A DNA stretch of 64,000 nucleotides, from NCBI GenBank assembly GCA_963701955.1, contig OY969694.1, positions 3,038,001 to 3,102,000 on the forward strand, read 5' to 3'. This document shows, piece after piece, positions 11,155 through 22,459 of this stretch. The stretch is from Bog-473 sp963701955 (GTDB lineage: Bacteria > Actinomycetota > Acidimicrobiia > Acidimicrobiales > RAAP-2). Position numbers and translations under genes: made by a program. The first letter of the stretch is position 1. Each line of letters begins with the position of its first letter. The notes under the pieces were generated by a model. That model worked only from the letters and a program-made list of their open reading frames with translations. It ran no database searches and was not told the DNA's origin.

Positions 11155-12002
11155 TCAGTGCGCGAAGGCGTGCACGACGGCGCGGTAATTGGCGCTCGGC
11201 GCGGACGGTTTCGACACCGGGAAGCGGCCGATCCGCCGCGCCACACGCGTCCGCAGGTCGTCGGGGGAGGGCTCGCGGCGGGCACCGGCGGCCCGACGAT
11301 CGTCTCGACACGGGCGAAGCCGGCCGCGTGGCAGAGGTTGTGCAGTGCCTCGATGGTGGGCACGTACCAGTTGCCGAAGTCGGTGCGCAGCGAGCTGCCC
11401 GCGTGGAATTGCAGCAGCGTCTCGCCGTCGTGACCCTGGAGGTGCAGGGCCTCGGTCTCAATGACGGCCACCTCCTTGGTCACCGCTCGCACGCGCTCGA
11501 GGCAGGTCAGCGGCTCGCGCATGTGGTAGAGCACGCCGAGGTAGAGGACGACGTCGAACCGCCCGACTTCGTCGAGATCGACGGTCTGGAAGTCGGCCAC
11601 CAGCGGCTCGACCTTCGAGCCCAGCGCGGCCGCCGCCAGCTCGAATCCCCGTCGCCCCGGTAGCTCGGGCTGCCAGAAGTCCCTCTCGTCCCGGGACTGG
11701 TCGGGGAGCGTTCCGTTCTGGATGCACTCGGCCCAGTAGGCGCCGCGGGCGGCGAAGTCGACGCCCCACGCGTAGTGGTCCAGCGCCACGACGCGGGACG
11801 CGCCCGCCTTCTCGGCCAGGAACGAGTACTTCCCGTCCCACGCGCCGATGTCGAGGACGCTCCGACCGGCGACGTCCGGGAGGATGGTGGACCCCTCTTC
11901 TTGCGCGCTGTCACCCTTGGTGACCACGCCATTGCCCAGGTCGATGGTGTGATACCAGTGGAGCGCGTCGGCCTGCGCCTGCAGATCACCCGGGGACGTC
12001 AT
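11155..12002 (-). CDS. SAM-dependent methyltransferase, CmoB/DUF1698-like
   Basis: Starts at ATG 12002 (MTSPGDLQAQADALHWYHTI). Class I methyltransferase motif I is VLDIGAWDGKYSFLAEKAG and motif II is RVVALDHYAW. VVLYLGVLYHMREPL, then ETEAL and NWYVPTIEALHNLCHAAGF, match the CmoB/DUF1698 group, whose founder acts on tRNA uridine-34. The true substrate here is uncertain because many actinobacterial members modify small molecules. The C-terminal 35 residues (VARRIGRFPVSKP to AVVHAFAH) are in another frame because of an apparent indel near 11270. It is divergent from the Nudix gene, with starts 80 bp apart, and convergent with the lipoprotein gene. Confidence 0.75.
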
Positions 12003-12081
12003 CGCTGCGAGAGCGTAGCGAGGAGCACAGGGCCCGTCGGATGCCGCGACGCGGGACGAGGGCAACCGGGACACCGATAGC

Positions 12082-12856
12082 GTGCGTGGCGTGTCCCGCC
12101 CGGTGCCACCGCAGGTGATCCCACGCCCGTCCACCTGGGAGCCGGGTCCTCCGGCGCCCTGGGCCGCGGCCCCGCAGGCCCAGCGGACCGGGATCGATAT
12201 CGACCGGGTCCTGCACGCCCTCGAAGGCCTGGGCCAGCGTGGTCCCGTACCCGAGGACGTCGGAGGGGACGCCATGCTCGGCGGGGCCACCATCGTGAAC
12301 GAGTCCGAGCTCCCGTCGGTGGATCACGTCAATGCGGGCGTCCTGGTGGCGCTCTTCGACGAAGGGCGTGAGGCGCGGGTGATCCTGACGCGCCGTTCCT
12401 CGGGGTTGCGCACCCACAAGGGGGAGGTCAGCTTCCCTGGCGGGCGGGTCAACGAGGGGGAGGAGCGCCGCGGCGGCGGCGCGGCGTGAGGCCCATGAGG
12501 AGGTCGACCTGGACCCCGCCCAGGTGACGATGGTGGGCTGGCTGCACCCGGTGACGACGCTGGCCTCCCCGGCGCTGATCATGCCGGTGGTCGCCGCCCT
12601 CCCCGGGCGGCCGCGCCTGATGGCCAGCCCACACGAGGTGGAGCGGGTCTTCGATGTCGCCCTGGCCGAGCTGGCCGACCCCGCCGTCTTCCACGAGGAG
12701 CGCTGGCGGGTGCCCGGGCGCGTCATTCCCGGGAGCCCGGACAACTCGTTCCCGGTGCGGTTCTTCGAGGTGGCCGGGGAGATGATCTGGGGCGCAACCG
12801 CCCGCATGATCTCGGAGCTCATCACCATCGTCGTGACCGGGCGGCACGGGATCTAG
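12082..12856 (+). CDS. Nudix hydrolase, CoA-pyrophosphatase (NudL)-like
   Basis: The core reads GEVSFPGGRVNEGE, then after removing one base near 12467 AAARREAHEEVDLD, which is the Nudix box G-x5-E-x7-RE-x2-EE. The preceding LTRRSSGLRTHKGEVSFPGG and following VGWLHPVTTLASPALIMPVV resemble the NudL/YeaB group, which cleaves CoA and related nucleotides. GTG 12082 is the first possible start; GTG 12091 is an alternative, and the about 60 residues before the Nudix fold are Pro-rich. Corrected length is about 257 residues, slightly long for the group because of that N-terminus. It ends TIVVTGRHGI. Confidence 0.82.
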
Positions 12857-13098
12857 CGGCCGTGACCGGCAACGTTGTGGGGGTGCGTCCGTCACGCGAA
12901 ATCCATCGCTGCAGGGGCAAAGCTGGATAGGCTCTGAAGTGGAGCCACCATCCCGGTAAACCCCCGTTTTGCGGTTCTCCTCGCCCATGGGGCCGTGTCA
13001 TTCCGTCGATGACGGAGATATCAGTCACGGCAGTCTGACGGCTGCCCGTGATCGCAGTCACGGTGGCAACGAAGGGCCGAGGACCAGGAGTTTCGCCA

Positions 13099-13743
13099 AT
13101 GGCGCAGAGCACCACCACGAAGACTCGGGCTGGTCACCTGGACCCAGCCGACTCGGGGCGGGGCCCCGACGGCCGCACCGCGCGTCGAGGCAAAAACCGG
13201 CTGGCGGTCATTGATGCCGCCGTCGAACTCTTTTCCGAGGGCAACCTGCGGCCGAGCGCAACTGAGGTTGCAAGTCGGTGCGGCCTGTCCCCGAAATCTG
13301 TCAGCCGGTACTTCGAGGACATCGACTCCCTCATCGCGGCGGCCGCCGCACGTCAGATGGAGACCATCTTCCCGCTGTTCCAAATCCATGCCATCGGCGA
13401 GGGTCCTCTCGAGCGGCGGATCGACGATTTCGTGCAGATGCGGCTCAAGGCTCACGAAGTCATGGGTGGGACTTCCCGGGCGGCCAACTTTCTGGCTTTC
13501 AAGCAGCCGTCGGTGCGAAAGCATCTTGACGAGGCACAACGCCTGGGTCGGAAGCAGATCGGGCTCCATTTCGCGACCGAGCTCGATCCGCTCCCCTCGG
13601 CCCGGCGAGAATCGAGGACTGCGGCCATCGACGCCCTGCTGCAATTCGACTCCCTCGACTATTTTCGGCAGCGGCGAAAGTTCTCCTTTCGCAGGTCGCA
13701 AGCGATCCTGGTTGATGCGCTGACGCTGCTCCTCGGGGACTAG
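13099..13743 (+). CDS. TetR/AcrR-family transcriptional regulator
   Basis: Start ATG 13099 with AGGAG at 13086-13090. Residues about 33-80 form the TetR helix-turn-helix: NRLAVIDAAVELFSEG, then SATEVASRCGLSPKSVSRYF and SLIAAAAARQ. The rest is an all-alpha ligand or dimerisation domain with no recognisable specificity. The gene is intact (214 residues) although its neighbours are not. No self-evident operator palindrome was seen, and it stands alone with 242 bp upstream and 462 bp downstream, so its target is unknown. Confidence 0.85.
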   Translation: MAQSTTTKTRAGHLDPADSGRGPDGRTARRGKNRLAVIDAAVELFSEGNLRPSATEVASRCGLSPKSVSRYFEDIDSLIAAAAARQMETIFPLFQIHAIGEGPLERRIDDFVQMRLKAHEVMGGTSRAANFLAFKQPSVRKHLDEAQRLGRKQIGLHFATELDPLPSARRESRTAAIDALLQFDSLDYFRQRRKFSFRRSQAILVDALTLLLGD

Positions 13744-14205
13744 CGAACGTCCCACGACGCGCTCCACTCAGGTGGCCGGGAGGCTCAACGGATGGACCGG
13801 CTCGCGGTTTCGGCGAGGGCATGACGTCTCGGCGATGGAGCGTGTGACTGCCGCTGGCTCAACGTCAACCGGAGCCCTAGCTTTCGGCGTGCATCACCGC
13901 GCGCTGCGGTCTTCGAATCCTTCGGTCTTGGGCTGAAGTCCGTCTGCAGCGCGACCACCCGACGGGCGGTGCGACCGGACGATCTCGAGGTCGTTGAAAC
14001 GCTGTCACCGGGGCAAATGGTTGAAATGAGGGTGTAACCGGGAAAAAGAGAAGAAATACTGTCTTGACTCCGGACAAAACTTCATTTAGAAAGTCCCCCA
14101 ACGACCGTTTGTGTGACCAAATACGGGTGACGCGGCGGTTGCGGCGGTTCCGGATACCAAGTGGTGGCATCCGGCTCGAGGGTCTAGGTACGGGGGAGTG
14201 CAACC
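13744..14205. other. Intergenic region, candidate promoter of the giant repeat protein
   Basis: 462 bp without a convincing gene. The right part (13990-14100) is noticeably more AT-rich than its surroundings, as expected for a promoter. TTGACT at 14064-14069 is a good -35 candidate, but the matching -10 (TTTAGA, 14085-14090, 15-nt spacer) is weak. The ribosome site of the next gene, GGGGGAG, is at 14192-14198. Confidence 0.4.
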
Positions 14206-17200
14206 ATGGGTAAGTGGTGGGGTAGCCGTTCGGTGCCCGAGCAGGGTCGGGACACGGCACAGGCGGAGAATGCAACGAGGGTCGCAGGACGATCGGTCCG
14301 CCGTCTCTTCGGCAGCTTCGTTCTTGTCTTGAGCGCGTTCACCGGGATTGGTGCGGCTCGCACTGGTCACCGCTGGGCCCGCAGCCGCGGCCGGTGCCCC
14401 CACCGTCGCCGACGGGTACGGCGCCTACGGCAACAGCCCCGTCGTCAACCTGACCGGTTGCACGGGTGCGAGTGGCCAGGCCACCCTCACCTGTACGACC
14501 AACCCGATCACGGCCGGGGTGACGGTGGGGATGGGGGCCTACGGCCCGGGCATCGCCAGCACCACGCCCAACACGGTCTCGTCGGTGACCGCGACCACCG
14601 TGGTCCTCTTCGGCTAACACGTCGGCCGCGGTCACGGCAGCCCAGACCGAGTCCTTCTCCGGCACGCAAGGGATCGGGAACGCCGTGGACGCCACCCCGA
14701 CCACCACGGTGACCTCCGCCGCGAACTTCGCCGACTACGGCATCGTCGCCGGCCTCGAGGTGTACGGCCCGGGCATCGCTCCCCAGACGACGGTCGCCAG
14801 CGTCAGCGGCACCACCATGGTCCTCTCCCAGGTTCCGACCGCTCCCCTGAGCGCAGCGACGCTCTACTTCAACGCGCCCGACGTCAACAACGTGATGACC
14901 CAGGTCACGGGCGGGGCGTCCAACGTCAACACCTCCTCGCTCACCGTCGTCAGCCAGCCCCCGGCGAACGACGGCTACGTCACCACCAGCACGACCGCCA
15001 CCACCGGCATCGTGAACATGTACCAGGCACTCAACCCGGCGGACAACACGTTCACCGCCACCCTCGCCTACTGCGCCCCGGGGTTCACCTACCCGAGCGC
15101 GGGGAACTGCACCACGTTCACCGAGCACTACGCCATCACCCAGAGCCAGGACATGGGCGAGCAGATCGTCGAGGTCATCGCAACCGAGAACATCTACGAG
15201 GGCGCCGCCCAGGCGCACTTCGGACCCACCACGGCTGCGCAGGGGCAGACCGTCACGCTGACCGAAGCTCCCCCGGCGGTGCCGTCCCGACCACGAGCAG
15301 TGGTGCCACGGTCAACTACATCGACGGTGACACCTACATCATGCCGATCCCGGCCGGGACTCACCTACGTGCCTGGTTCGGCGCACACGATCGGTGGCGA
15401 CGCCCAGACCTCGGCTGCGGGCGCCACGACCGCCACCTACTGCACGGCCACAGGCCCCGGCTGCACCGCCTGCAACTTCGCCTCAGCCGGATGCCCCTCG
15501 AAGGCGCCGAACGGGAACGCCTCCTACCCGACCACCTACCCCTACCTCGAAGAGCAGTACGGCACCGCGACGGCCAACCAGGCCAAGGGTGGCGCGCTGC
15601 ACCAGTTGCCGGCCATCCAGGCCCAGTTCGTGGCCAGCGGCCCCCCGGGTTCGGTGCAGAACCAGCTCATCACTGAATACCTGGTCCAGACCAACGTCAC
15701 CGAGGTCCTCAACATCAACGTGGCCTTCGACGGCTACCCGACCTCTGGGAGCAACGGGAGCGTGCTCCCGCCCGTCGCGCCGCCGACCGTCCAGGCTTCC
15801 CTCACGATCACCCCTTCGGTGACGGCGACGTCGACCAGCAACGGCAACGACAACGGTGCCGACACCGGTGGCCAGACCGTGCAGATCACCGGCACGGGCT
15901 TCACCAACGCCGGCGGTGAGCAGGTCAACTTCGGGGCCAACCCGGCCACCAGCTTCACCGTGAACTCCAGCACGAGCATCACCGCCGTCGCTCCCGGCCT
16001 CGACCACCGGCGACGGTCCGGTCGACGTGACGGTCACCAACGGGGGCCAGACCTCACCGGTCAACGCGCCCGCCGACCAGTTCACGTACATCCCACCGGG
16101 CGCACCGGACTTCCCACTGAGCGTGTCACCCACGTCCGACAACTGGCCAGGCCGAGGTCTGCTGGACCCCAGGGTTCAACGAGGGATCGCCGACCCAGTC
16201 GTACACGGTGACGGCGACCGACGTGTCCTCGCCCTCCAACGACCCCAACAACGGTGGTCAGCGGCCTCGAGACGTGCCCTTCACGGTGACCGGGACCGAC
16301 GGTCCCGACCGACACGTGCACCGTCCCCGGTCTGACCAACGGGGACAGCTACACCTTCCAGGTCGCGGCGACCAACGGACTCGCCACCAGCGTTCCCTCG
16401 CCGGCCACGACGGCCATCGCCATCGGCGCCCCGACGGCACCGACCGGCGTTTCCGCCACGGCAGCGCAGAACGCCCAGTCGACGGTGAGCTGGACCGACC
16501 CGGCCAACACGGGCGCCGACCCGCTGCTCTCCGACACGGCGACCGCCACCGACACGTCCAACCCCTCGAGCCCCACGAACGGCTCTGACCTGCACCTACT
16601 TCGAGCCGGCGAGCCCGAGCTACGACTCGGGGGCCCCGGCGGATCAGTGCATCGTCCCGGGCTGACCAACGGTGACACGCTACACCTTCGCCGTCACCTC
16701 GACCAGCGCCGCGGAACGGGTGTTGCCAGCGCCCCGTCCGCGCCGATCGTCCCGTCGACCGTCCCGGGTGCGCCCACCATCGGCACGGCCACGTCGAACG
16801 CCAACGCGCAGTCGGTGGTCAGCTTCACGGCCCCGGCCAGCAACGGTGGCGCCGCCATCACGGGCTACACCGTGACCGCGTCGCGACACCACCAACCCGG
16901 GACCCCGATCGCCGCCTCGGGCGCGGCCAGCCCGATCACGATCACCGGCCTCACCAACGGTGACACCTACAGCTTCACGGTCTCCGCCACCAACGTCAGC
17001 GGCACCGGTCCGGCCTCGGGTGCCATGACCGCCACGCCGGCGACCGTGCCCGGCGCCCCGACGAACGTGACCGCGGTCGTCGGCGGAGCCACGGGCAGCG
17101 GCACCGCGGCCGTCAGCTGGACGGCGCCGGCCAGCAACGGCGGCACCGGTCATCACCAAGTACACCGTCACGTCGTCCACCGGGTCGAAGACCTGCACGA

Positions 17201-20200
17201 CGACGTCGACCCCGCCGGCGACTCCGGCGACCACCTGCAACGTGACCGCTCTGACCAACGGGACCAACTACACCTTCACCGTGGTCGCCACCAACGCCAG
17301 CGGCAACAGTGTGGCTTCGGCCCCCGGCCCCGTCGGCGGCGTGGTGCCCTCGACCACTCCCGTCGACGCCGTCCGCCCCGACCGTCGTCGTGGCCGGGCT
17401 CAACGGCCAGGCCACCATGACCTGGACCGCGCCGGGCAATGGCGGCTCGCGCCATCACCGGGTACACGCTGAACCCGACACCCGCCTGCGCCGGCTGCAC
17501 CGGGCTGACGGCTGCGGCCAGTCCCACCACGGTGAGCGGCTTGACCAACGGGACCAGCTACACCTTCACGCTGGTCGCCACCAACGCCAACGGCAACAGT
17601 GCGGCGTCGTCGGCCTCGACGGCCGCGGTGGTCGGGATCCCGGCCACACCGGCCGCAGCCGACCACCACGTCCACGAGCACCGCCGGGCAGGACTCGGTG
17701 TCCTGGACGGCGCCCGACCTCGGCGTCCGGCCCGATCACCGGGTACACGCTCACGCCCGTCGCCGGCCTGCGGGGCCTGCACCGGGCTGACCGTGACGGG
17801 TAACCCGGCTGCGACCTCGACCACGGTGGGCGGTCTGACCGCCGGGACGAGCTACACCTTCACGCTCAAGGCGACCAATGCCTCCGGCACGTCCGCCGCC
17901 TCGACGGCCTCGGCCGGCGTGGTGACCGGGTCCCCGAACGCCGCCGACGAACGTGGTGGCGGTGGGTGGGATCCCCGGCCGCCGAGCGGCGCCCTCATCG
18001 TGACCTGGTCGGCTCCGGCCTCGAGTGGCGTCGGCACCATCACCAGTTACACCGCCACCTCGTCGACGGGCTCGAAGACCTGCACCTCGACCTCGACCGC
18101 GCCGGCGACACCTGCTCTGACCTGCACGATCACCGGTCTGACCAACGGCACGTCGTACACCGTCACGGTGACGGCGACGAACAGCGCCGGGACCGCCTAC
18201 AAGAGCGTCGCCTCGGCCGCCTCGCCCGGCCGCCTTCCCGTCGACGACGTTCGGTGCGCCGACCATCGGCACGGCGACCTACGCCGGGAACCAGTCGGTG
18301 ACGGTCAAGTGGACCGCCCCGGCCGCGCTGGCCGGGACGCAGCCGCCACTGACCGGCTACGTCGTGACGCCGTTCATCGGCACGACGGCGCAGACCCCGC
18401 AGACGTTCAACAGCACGGCGACGACCGAGACGGTGACCGGCCTCGCCGCCGGCTCGACCTACTCGTTCTCCGTGCAGGCGATCAACGCCAACGGCACCGG
18501 GACCGCGTCGGCGAAGTCGGCCACCGTGGCCGTGACCGGATCGCCGGTGTTCACCTCGGACCCGAACACCACGTTCACCGAGAACACCGCCGGGACCTTC
18601 AGCGTGACGGCAACCGGCAACTCGGGCATCACGTTCAGCGAGACCGGTTCGCTTCCCGTCCGGGGTCACGCTGGGCCCCGACGGCACCCTGGCCGGTACC
18701 CCGGCCTTCGGGACCGCTGGCAGCTACCCGATCACCATCACGGCGACGGACTCCAGCTCCAACACGTCCACCCAGGCCTTCACGCTCACGGTGACGGGTG
18801 TGGCGCCGGTGTTCACCTCGGCCGCCGGCCACCTCGTTCGCCGAGGACACGGCCGGCACCTTCGCCGTCACGGCATCTGGTGACGTCCCGATCAGTTTCA
18901 CCGAGACCGGGTCTCTGCCTTCCGGCGTGTCCCTGGGCACCGACGGCACCCTGGCCGGCACCCCGGCCTTCGGGACGGCCGGCAGCTACCCGATCACCAT
19001 CACGGCGACCGACGCCAACTCGAACACCTCCACCCAGGCCTTCACCTTGACGGTCACGGCGACCGGGCCCTCCATCACCTCGGGCGCCTCGACGACCTTC
19101 GCCGAGAACACGGCCGGGCACCTTCTCGGTCACGGCGACGGGCGACACCCCGATCACCTTCACCGAGACCGGGGCCCTGCCCTCTGGCGTCTCCCTGGGC
19201 ACCGACGGCACCCTGGCGGGCACGCCCGCCCTCGGGACCGCGCGGCAGCTACCCGATCACCATCACGGCGACCGACGCCAACACCGCGACCACGACCCAG
19301 GCCTTCACCTTGACGGTGACGGCGACCGGACCGGCGTTCACCTCGGACGCCTCGACGACGTTCGCCGAGAACACGGCCGGGACCTTCTCGGTCACGGCGA
19401 CGGGCGACACCCCGATCAGCTTCACCGAGACCGGGACCCTGCCCTCTGGCGTGTCCCTGGGCACCGACGGCACCCTGGCCGGCACGCCGGCCTTCGGGAC
19501 CGCCGGGAGCTACCCGATCACCATCACGGCGACCGACGCCAACTCGAACACCACGACCCAGGACTTCACCCTGACGGTGACGGCCACGGCGCCCGTGTTC
19601 ACCTCGAACGCGTCGATCTCGTTCGCTGAGAACACGGCCGGGACCTTCGCGGTCACGGCGAACGGTGACACCCCGATCAGCTTCACCGAGACCGGCGACC
19701 TGCCCTCTGGCGTGTCCCTGGGCACCGACGGCACCCTGGCCGGCACGCCGGCCCTCGGGAGCGCCGGGAGCTACCCGATCACCATCACGGCGACGGATGC
19801 CAACACGAACACGTCGACCCAGGCCTTCACCCTGACGGTGGCCGCTTCGGTGCCTGTCTTCACCTCGGGCGCCTCGACGACGTTCGCCGAGAACACGGCG
19901 GGCACCTTCTCGGTCACGGCGACGGGCGACACCCCGATCACCTACACCGAAGACCGGGACCCTGCCTTCGGGCGTGACGCTGGGCACCGACGGCACCCTG
20001 GCCGGCACCCCGGCCTTCGGGACCGCCGGGAGCTACCCGATCACCATCACGGCGACGGACGCCAACTCGAACACCGCCACCCAGTCCTTCACCTTGACGG
20101 TGACGGCGACCGGACCCTCCATCACCTCGGGCGCCTCGACGACGTTCGCCGAGTCGACGGCGGGGACCTTCAACGTGACGGCGATCGGGGACGCCCCGAT

Positions 20201-22335
20201 CGGCTTCACCGAGACCGGAGCTCTGCCCACGGGTGTCACGTTGGCCGCCAACGGCACCCTGGCGGGCACGCCCGCTGCTGGATCTGCCGGGAGCTACCCG
20301 ATCACCATCACGGCGACCGACGCCAACACCACGACGGCCACCCAGGCCTTCACCTTGACGGTGTCGGCCACCGGACCGGTCGTTCACCTCGGGCGCCTCG
20401 ACGACGTTCGCCGAGAACACGGCGGGCACCTTCTCGGTCACGGCGACGGGCGACAACCCGATCGGCTTCACCGAGAGCGGGTCCCTGCCCTCTGGCGTCT
20501 CGCTGGGCACCGACGGCACCCTGGCCGGTACCCCGGCCTTCGGGACCGCCGGCAGCTACCCGATCGACCATCACGGCGACCGACGCCAACTCGAACACCA
20601 CCACCCAGGCCTTCACCTTGACGGTGTCGGCAACGGGACCGACCTTCACCTCGGGCACGTCGAAGACGTTCGCCGAGACGACGGCAGGCACCTTCTCCGT
20701 CACGGCGACGGGTGATGGCCCCTTCACCTACACGAAGACCGGGACCCTGCCTTCGGGCGTGACCCTGGCCACCGACGGCACCCTTTCGGGCACGCCGGGC
20801 TACGGGACCGCCGGGAGCTACCCGATCACCATCACGGCGACCGACGCCAACACCACGACGGCCACCCAGGCCTTCACCGTGACGGTGACGGCGACCGGGC
20901 CGGTGTTCACCTCGGGAGCCACGACCCCGTTCGCCGAGGCGCACGCGGGGAACTTCGCGGTCACGGCGAACGGGGACGCCCCGATCACCTACTCGAAGAC
21001 CGGAGCCCTGCCCACGGGTGTGACGTTGGCCAGTAACGGCACCCTGAGCGGCACGCCGGCCTTCGGCACCGCCGGGAGCTACCCGATCACCATCACGGCG
21101 ACCGACGCCAACACCAAGACGGCCACCCAGGCCTTCACCCTGACGGTGACGGCGACCGGGCCTTCCATCACGTCGGCGGCGGCGGCCACCTTCACGGCGG
21201 CCAGTGCCAACACGTTCGCCGTGACGGCGAACGGGGACACCCCGATCACGTTCACGGAGACGGGGCCGCTGCCTTCAGGGGTCGGCCTGGCCACCAGCGG
21301 CACCCTGTCGGGCACGCCGGCCGCCGGGACGCAGGGGACGTACCCGATCACCATCACGGCGACGGATGCCCACTCCAGCACCGCGACCCAGGCCTTCACC
21401 CTCACGGTCGGCAACAACCCGCCGACCACGTCGGTGATCGCGCCCTCGAACAATGCGACCGTGAGCGGGACCGCCACGACGCTCGACGCTCTGGCCACCG
21501 CGCAGCAGTCGGGCGCGACCATCAGCAAGGTGCAGTTCGTCCTGACCGGGGGGACGTTCAACAAGACGGTGCTCGGGACGGGTTCCGCCACCATCTACGG
21601 GTACGTGTACTCGTGGAACACCGTCGGCGTGCCCAACGGGTCCTACACGGTGCAGAGCCTCGCCACCGACAGCGCCGGGAACACGGCGTACAGCGCCGGC
21701 ATCACGGTGACGGTCAGCAACGCCCCGCCGACCACGTCGGTGATCGCGCCTGTCGAACAATGCGACCGTGAGTGGGACCGCGACGACGCTGGACGCTCTG
21801 GCCACGGCCCAGCAGTCGGGCACCACCATCAGCAAGGTCCAGTTCGTGCTGACCGGGGGGACGTTCAACAAGACGGTGCTCGGGACGGGTTCGCGCCTCC
21901 ATCTACGGGTACGTGTACTCGTGGAACACCATCGGCGTGCCGAACGGGACCTACACCTTGCAGAGCCTCGCCACCGACAGCGCCGGGAACACCGCCTACA
22001 GCGCCGGGATCACGGTCACGGTCAGCAACAACCCGCCGACGACGTCGGTGATCGCGCCCTCGAACAACGCGACCGTGAGCGGGACCGCCGACGCTCGACG
22101 CTCTGGCCACCGCGCAGCAGTCGGGCGCGACCATCAGCAAGGTGCAGTTCGTCCTGACCGGGGGGACGTTCAACAAGACCGTGCTCGGGACGGCGACCGC
22201 CACCATCTACGGGTACGTGTACTCGTGGAACACGGCCGGCGTGCCCAACGGGACCTACACCGTGCAGAGCCTCGCCACCGACAGCGTCGGGAACACCACG
22301 TACAGCGCCGGGATCACGGTTAAGTCAGCAACTAG
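14206..22335 (+). CDS. Giant secreted multi-domain repeat protein (IPT, FN3, putative-Ig, Ig-like)
   Basis: About 2,700 residues once frame errors are ignored; the interval is 8,130 bp. Start ATG 14206 follows GGGGGAG. The N-terminus has a basic region and signal peptide (RRLFGSFVLVLSAF, then ALVTAGPAAAAGAP). Layout: two Gly/Thr modules containing YGPGIA (14.4-14.9 kb); a unique region with Cys residues (14.9-15.8 kb); an IPT/TIG domain (TVQITGTGFTNAGGEQV); about eight fibronectin III domains (16.2-18.5 kb, SYTFTLVATNANGNS type); about eleven putative-Ig repeats of about 87 residues (18.5-21.4 kb); and three Ig-like repeats (NNPPTTSVIAPSNNATVSG type). It ends ITV-x-VSN with no anchor helix, so it may be released or held non-covalently. 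A stalk-like adhesin or matrix protein is the best guess. More than ten indels occur, nearly all single extra bases. Confidence 0.72.
16200..18540 (+). repeat. About eight fibronectin type III domain repeats
   Basis: Each unit is about 290-300 bp and starts with a PGAPT or APTAP motif (for example near 16430, 16760, 17050, 17350, 17640, 17940 and 18250). Units carry a SW-TAPASNGG strand and end with LTNGTSYTFTV-ATN, the FN3 G-strand signature. Units are similar but not identical at the DNA level. Confidence 0.75.
18541..21415 (+). repeat. About eleven putative-Ig (He_PIG-like) tandem repeats, 87-residue period
   Basis: Each unit of about 261 bp reads FTS-x-AS-x-TFAENTAGTFSVTA, LPSGVSLGTDGTLAGTPAFG, then SYPITITATDANS and FTLTV. 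The block SYPITITATD recurs at about 18725, 18985, 19250, 19510, 19770, 20030, 20290, 20560, 20820, 21080 and 21340. Long stretches are nearly identical at the DNA level, suggesting recent duplication or gene conversion. Such repeats build rod-like extracellular stalks. Confidence 0.85.
21416..22335 (+). repeat. Three C-terminal Ig-like repeats
   Basis: Three units of about 305 bp, starting near 21416, 21722 and 22028. Each reads PPTTSVIAPSNNATVSGTA, FVLTGGTFNKTVLGT, YGYVYSWNT, VPNG-YT-QSLATDSAGN. The DNA of the copies is almost identical. The pattern resembles bacterial Ig-like domains found in surface glycan-binding proteins. Confidence 0.8.
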
Positions 22336-22357
22336 GGAGTTCCGGTCGCAGCGGCGT

Positions 22358-22391
22358 GAGCTCCCCGGGGTCCTGAGGCCCCGGGGAGCTC
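22358..22391 (+). terminator. Strong terminator hairpin after the giant gene
   Basis: GAGCTCCCCGGGG, an 8-base loop and CCCCGGGGAGCTC form a perfect 13-bp stem 23 bp after the stop. There is no T tract, but the stem is very stable. It separates the giant gene from the lipoprotein gene that follows. Confidence 0.75.
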
Positions 22392-22459
22392 AACGTCGTT
22401 CTTGCGTTCCTGCCTCTCTACGCCGTCCGTCCGGGCCGGCGATCCACCGAGGAGATGTT

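Noticed and set aside
18813..21871. Long minus-strand open frames opposite the repeat region
   Set aside because: They arise from the GC-rich repeated codons of the plus-strand protein, read as Arg/Gly-rich sequence, with no start signals or family motifs.
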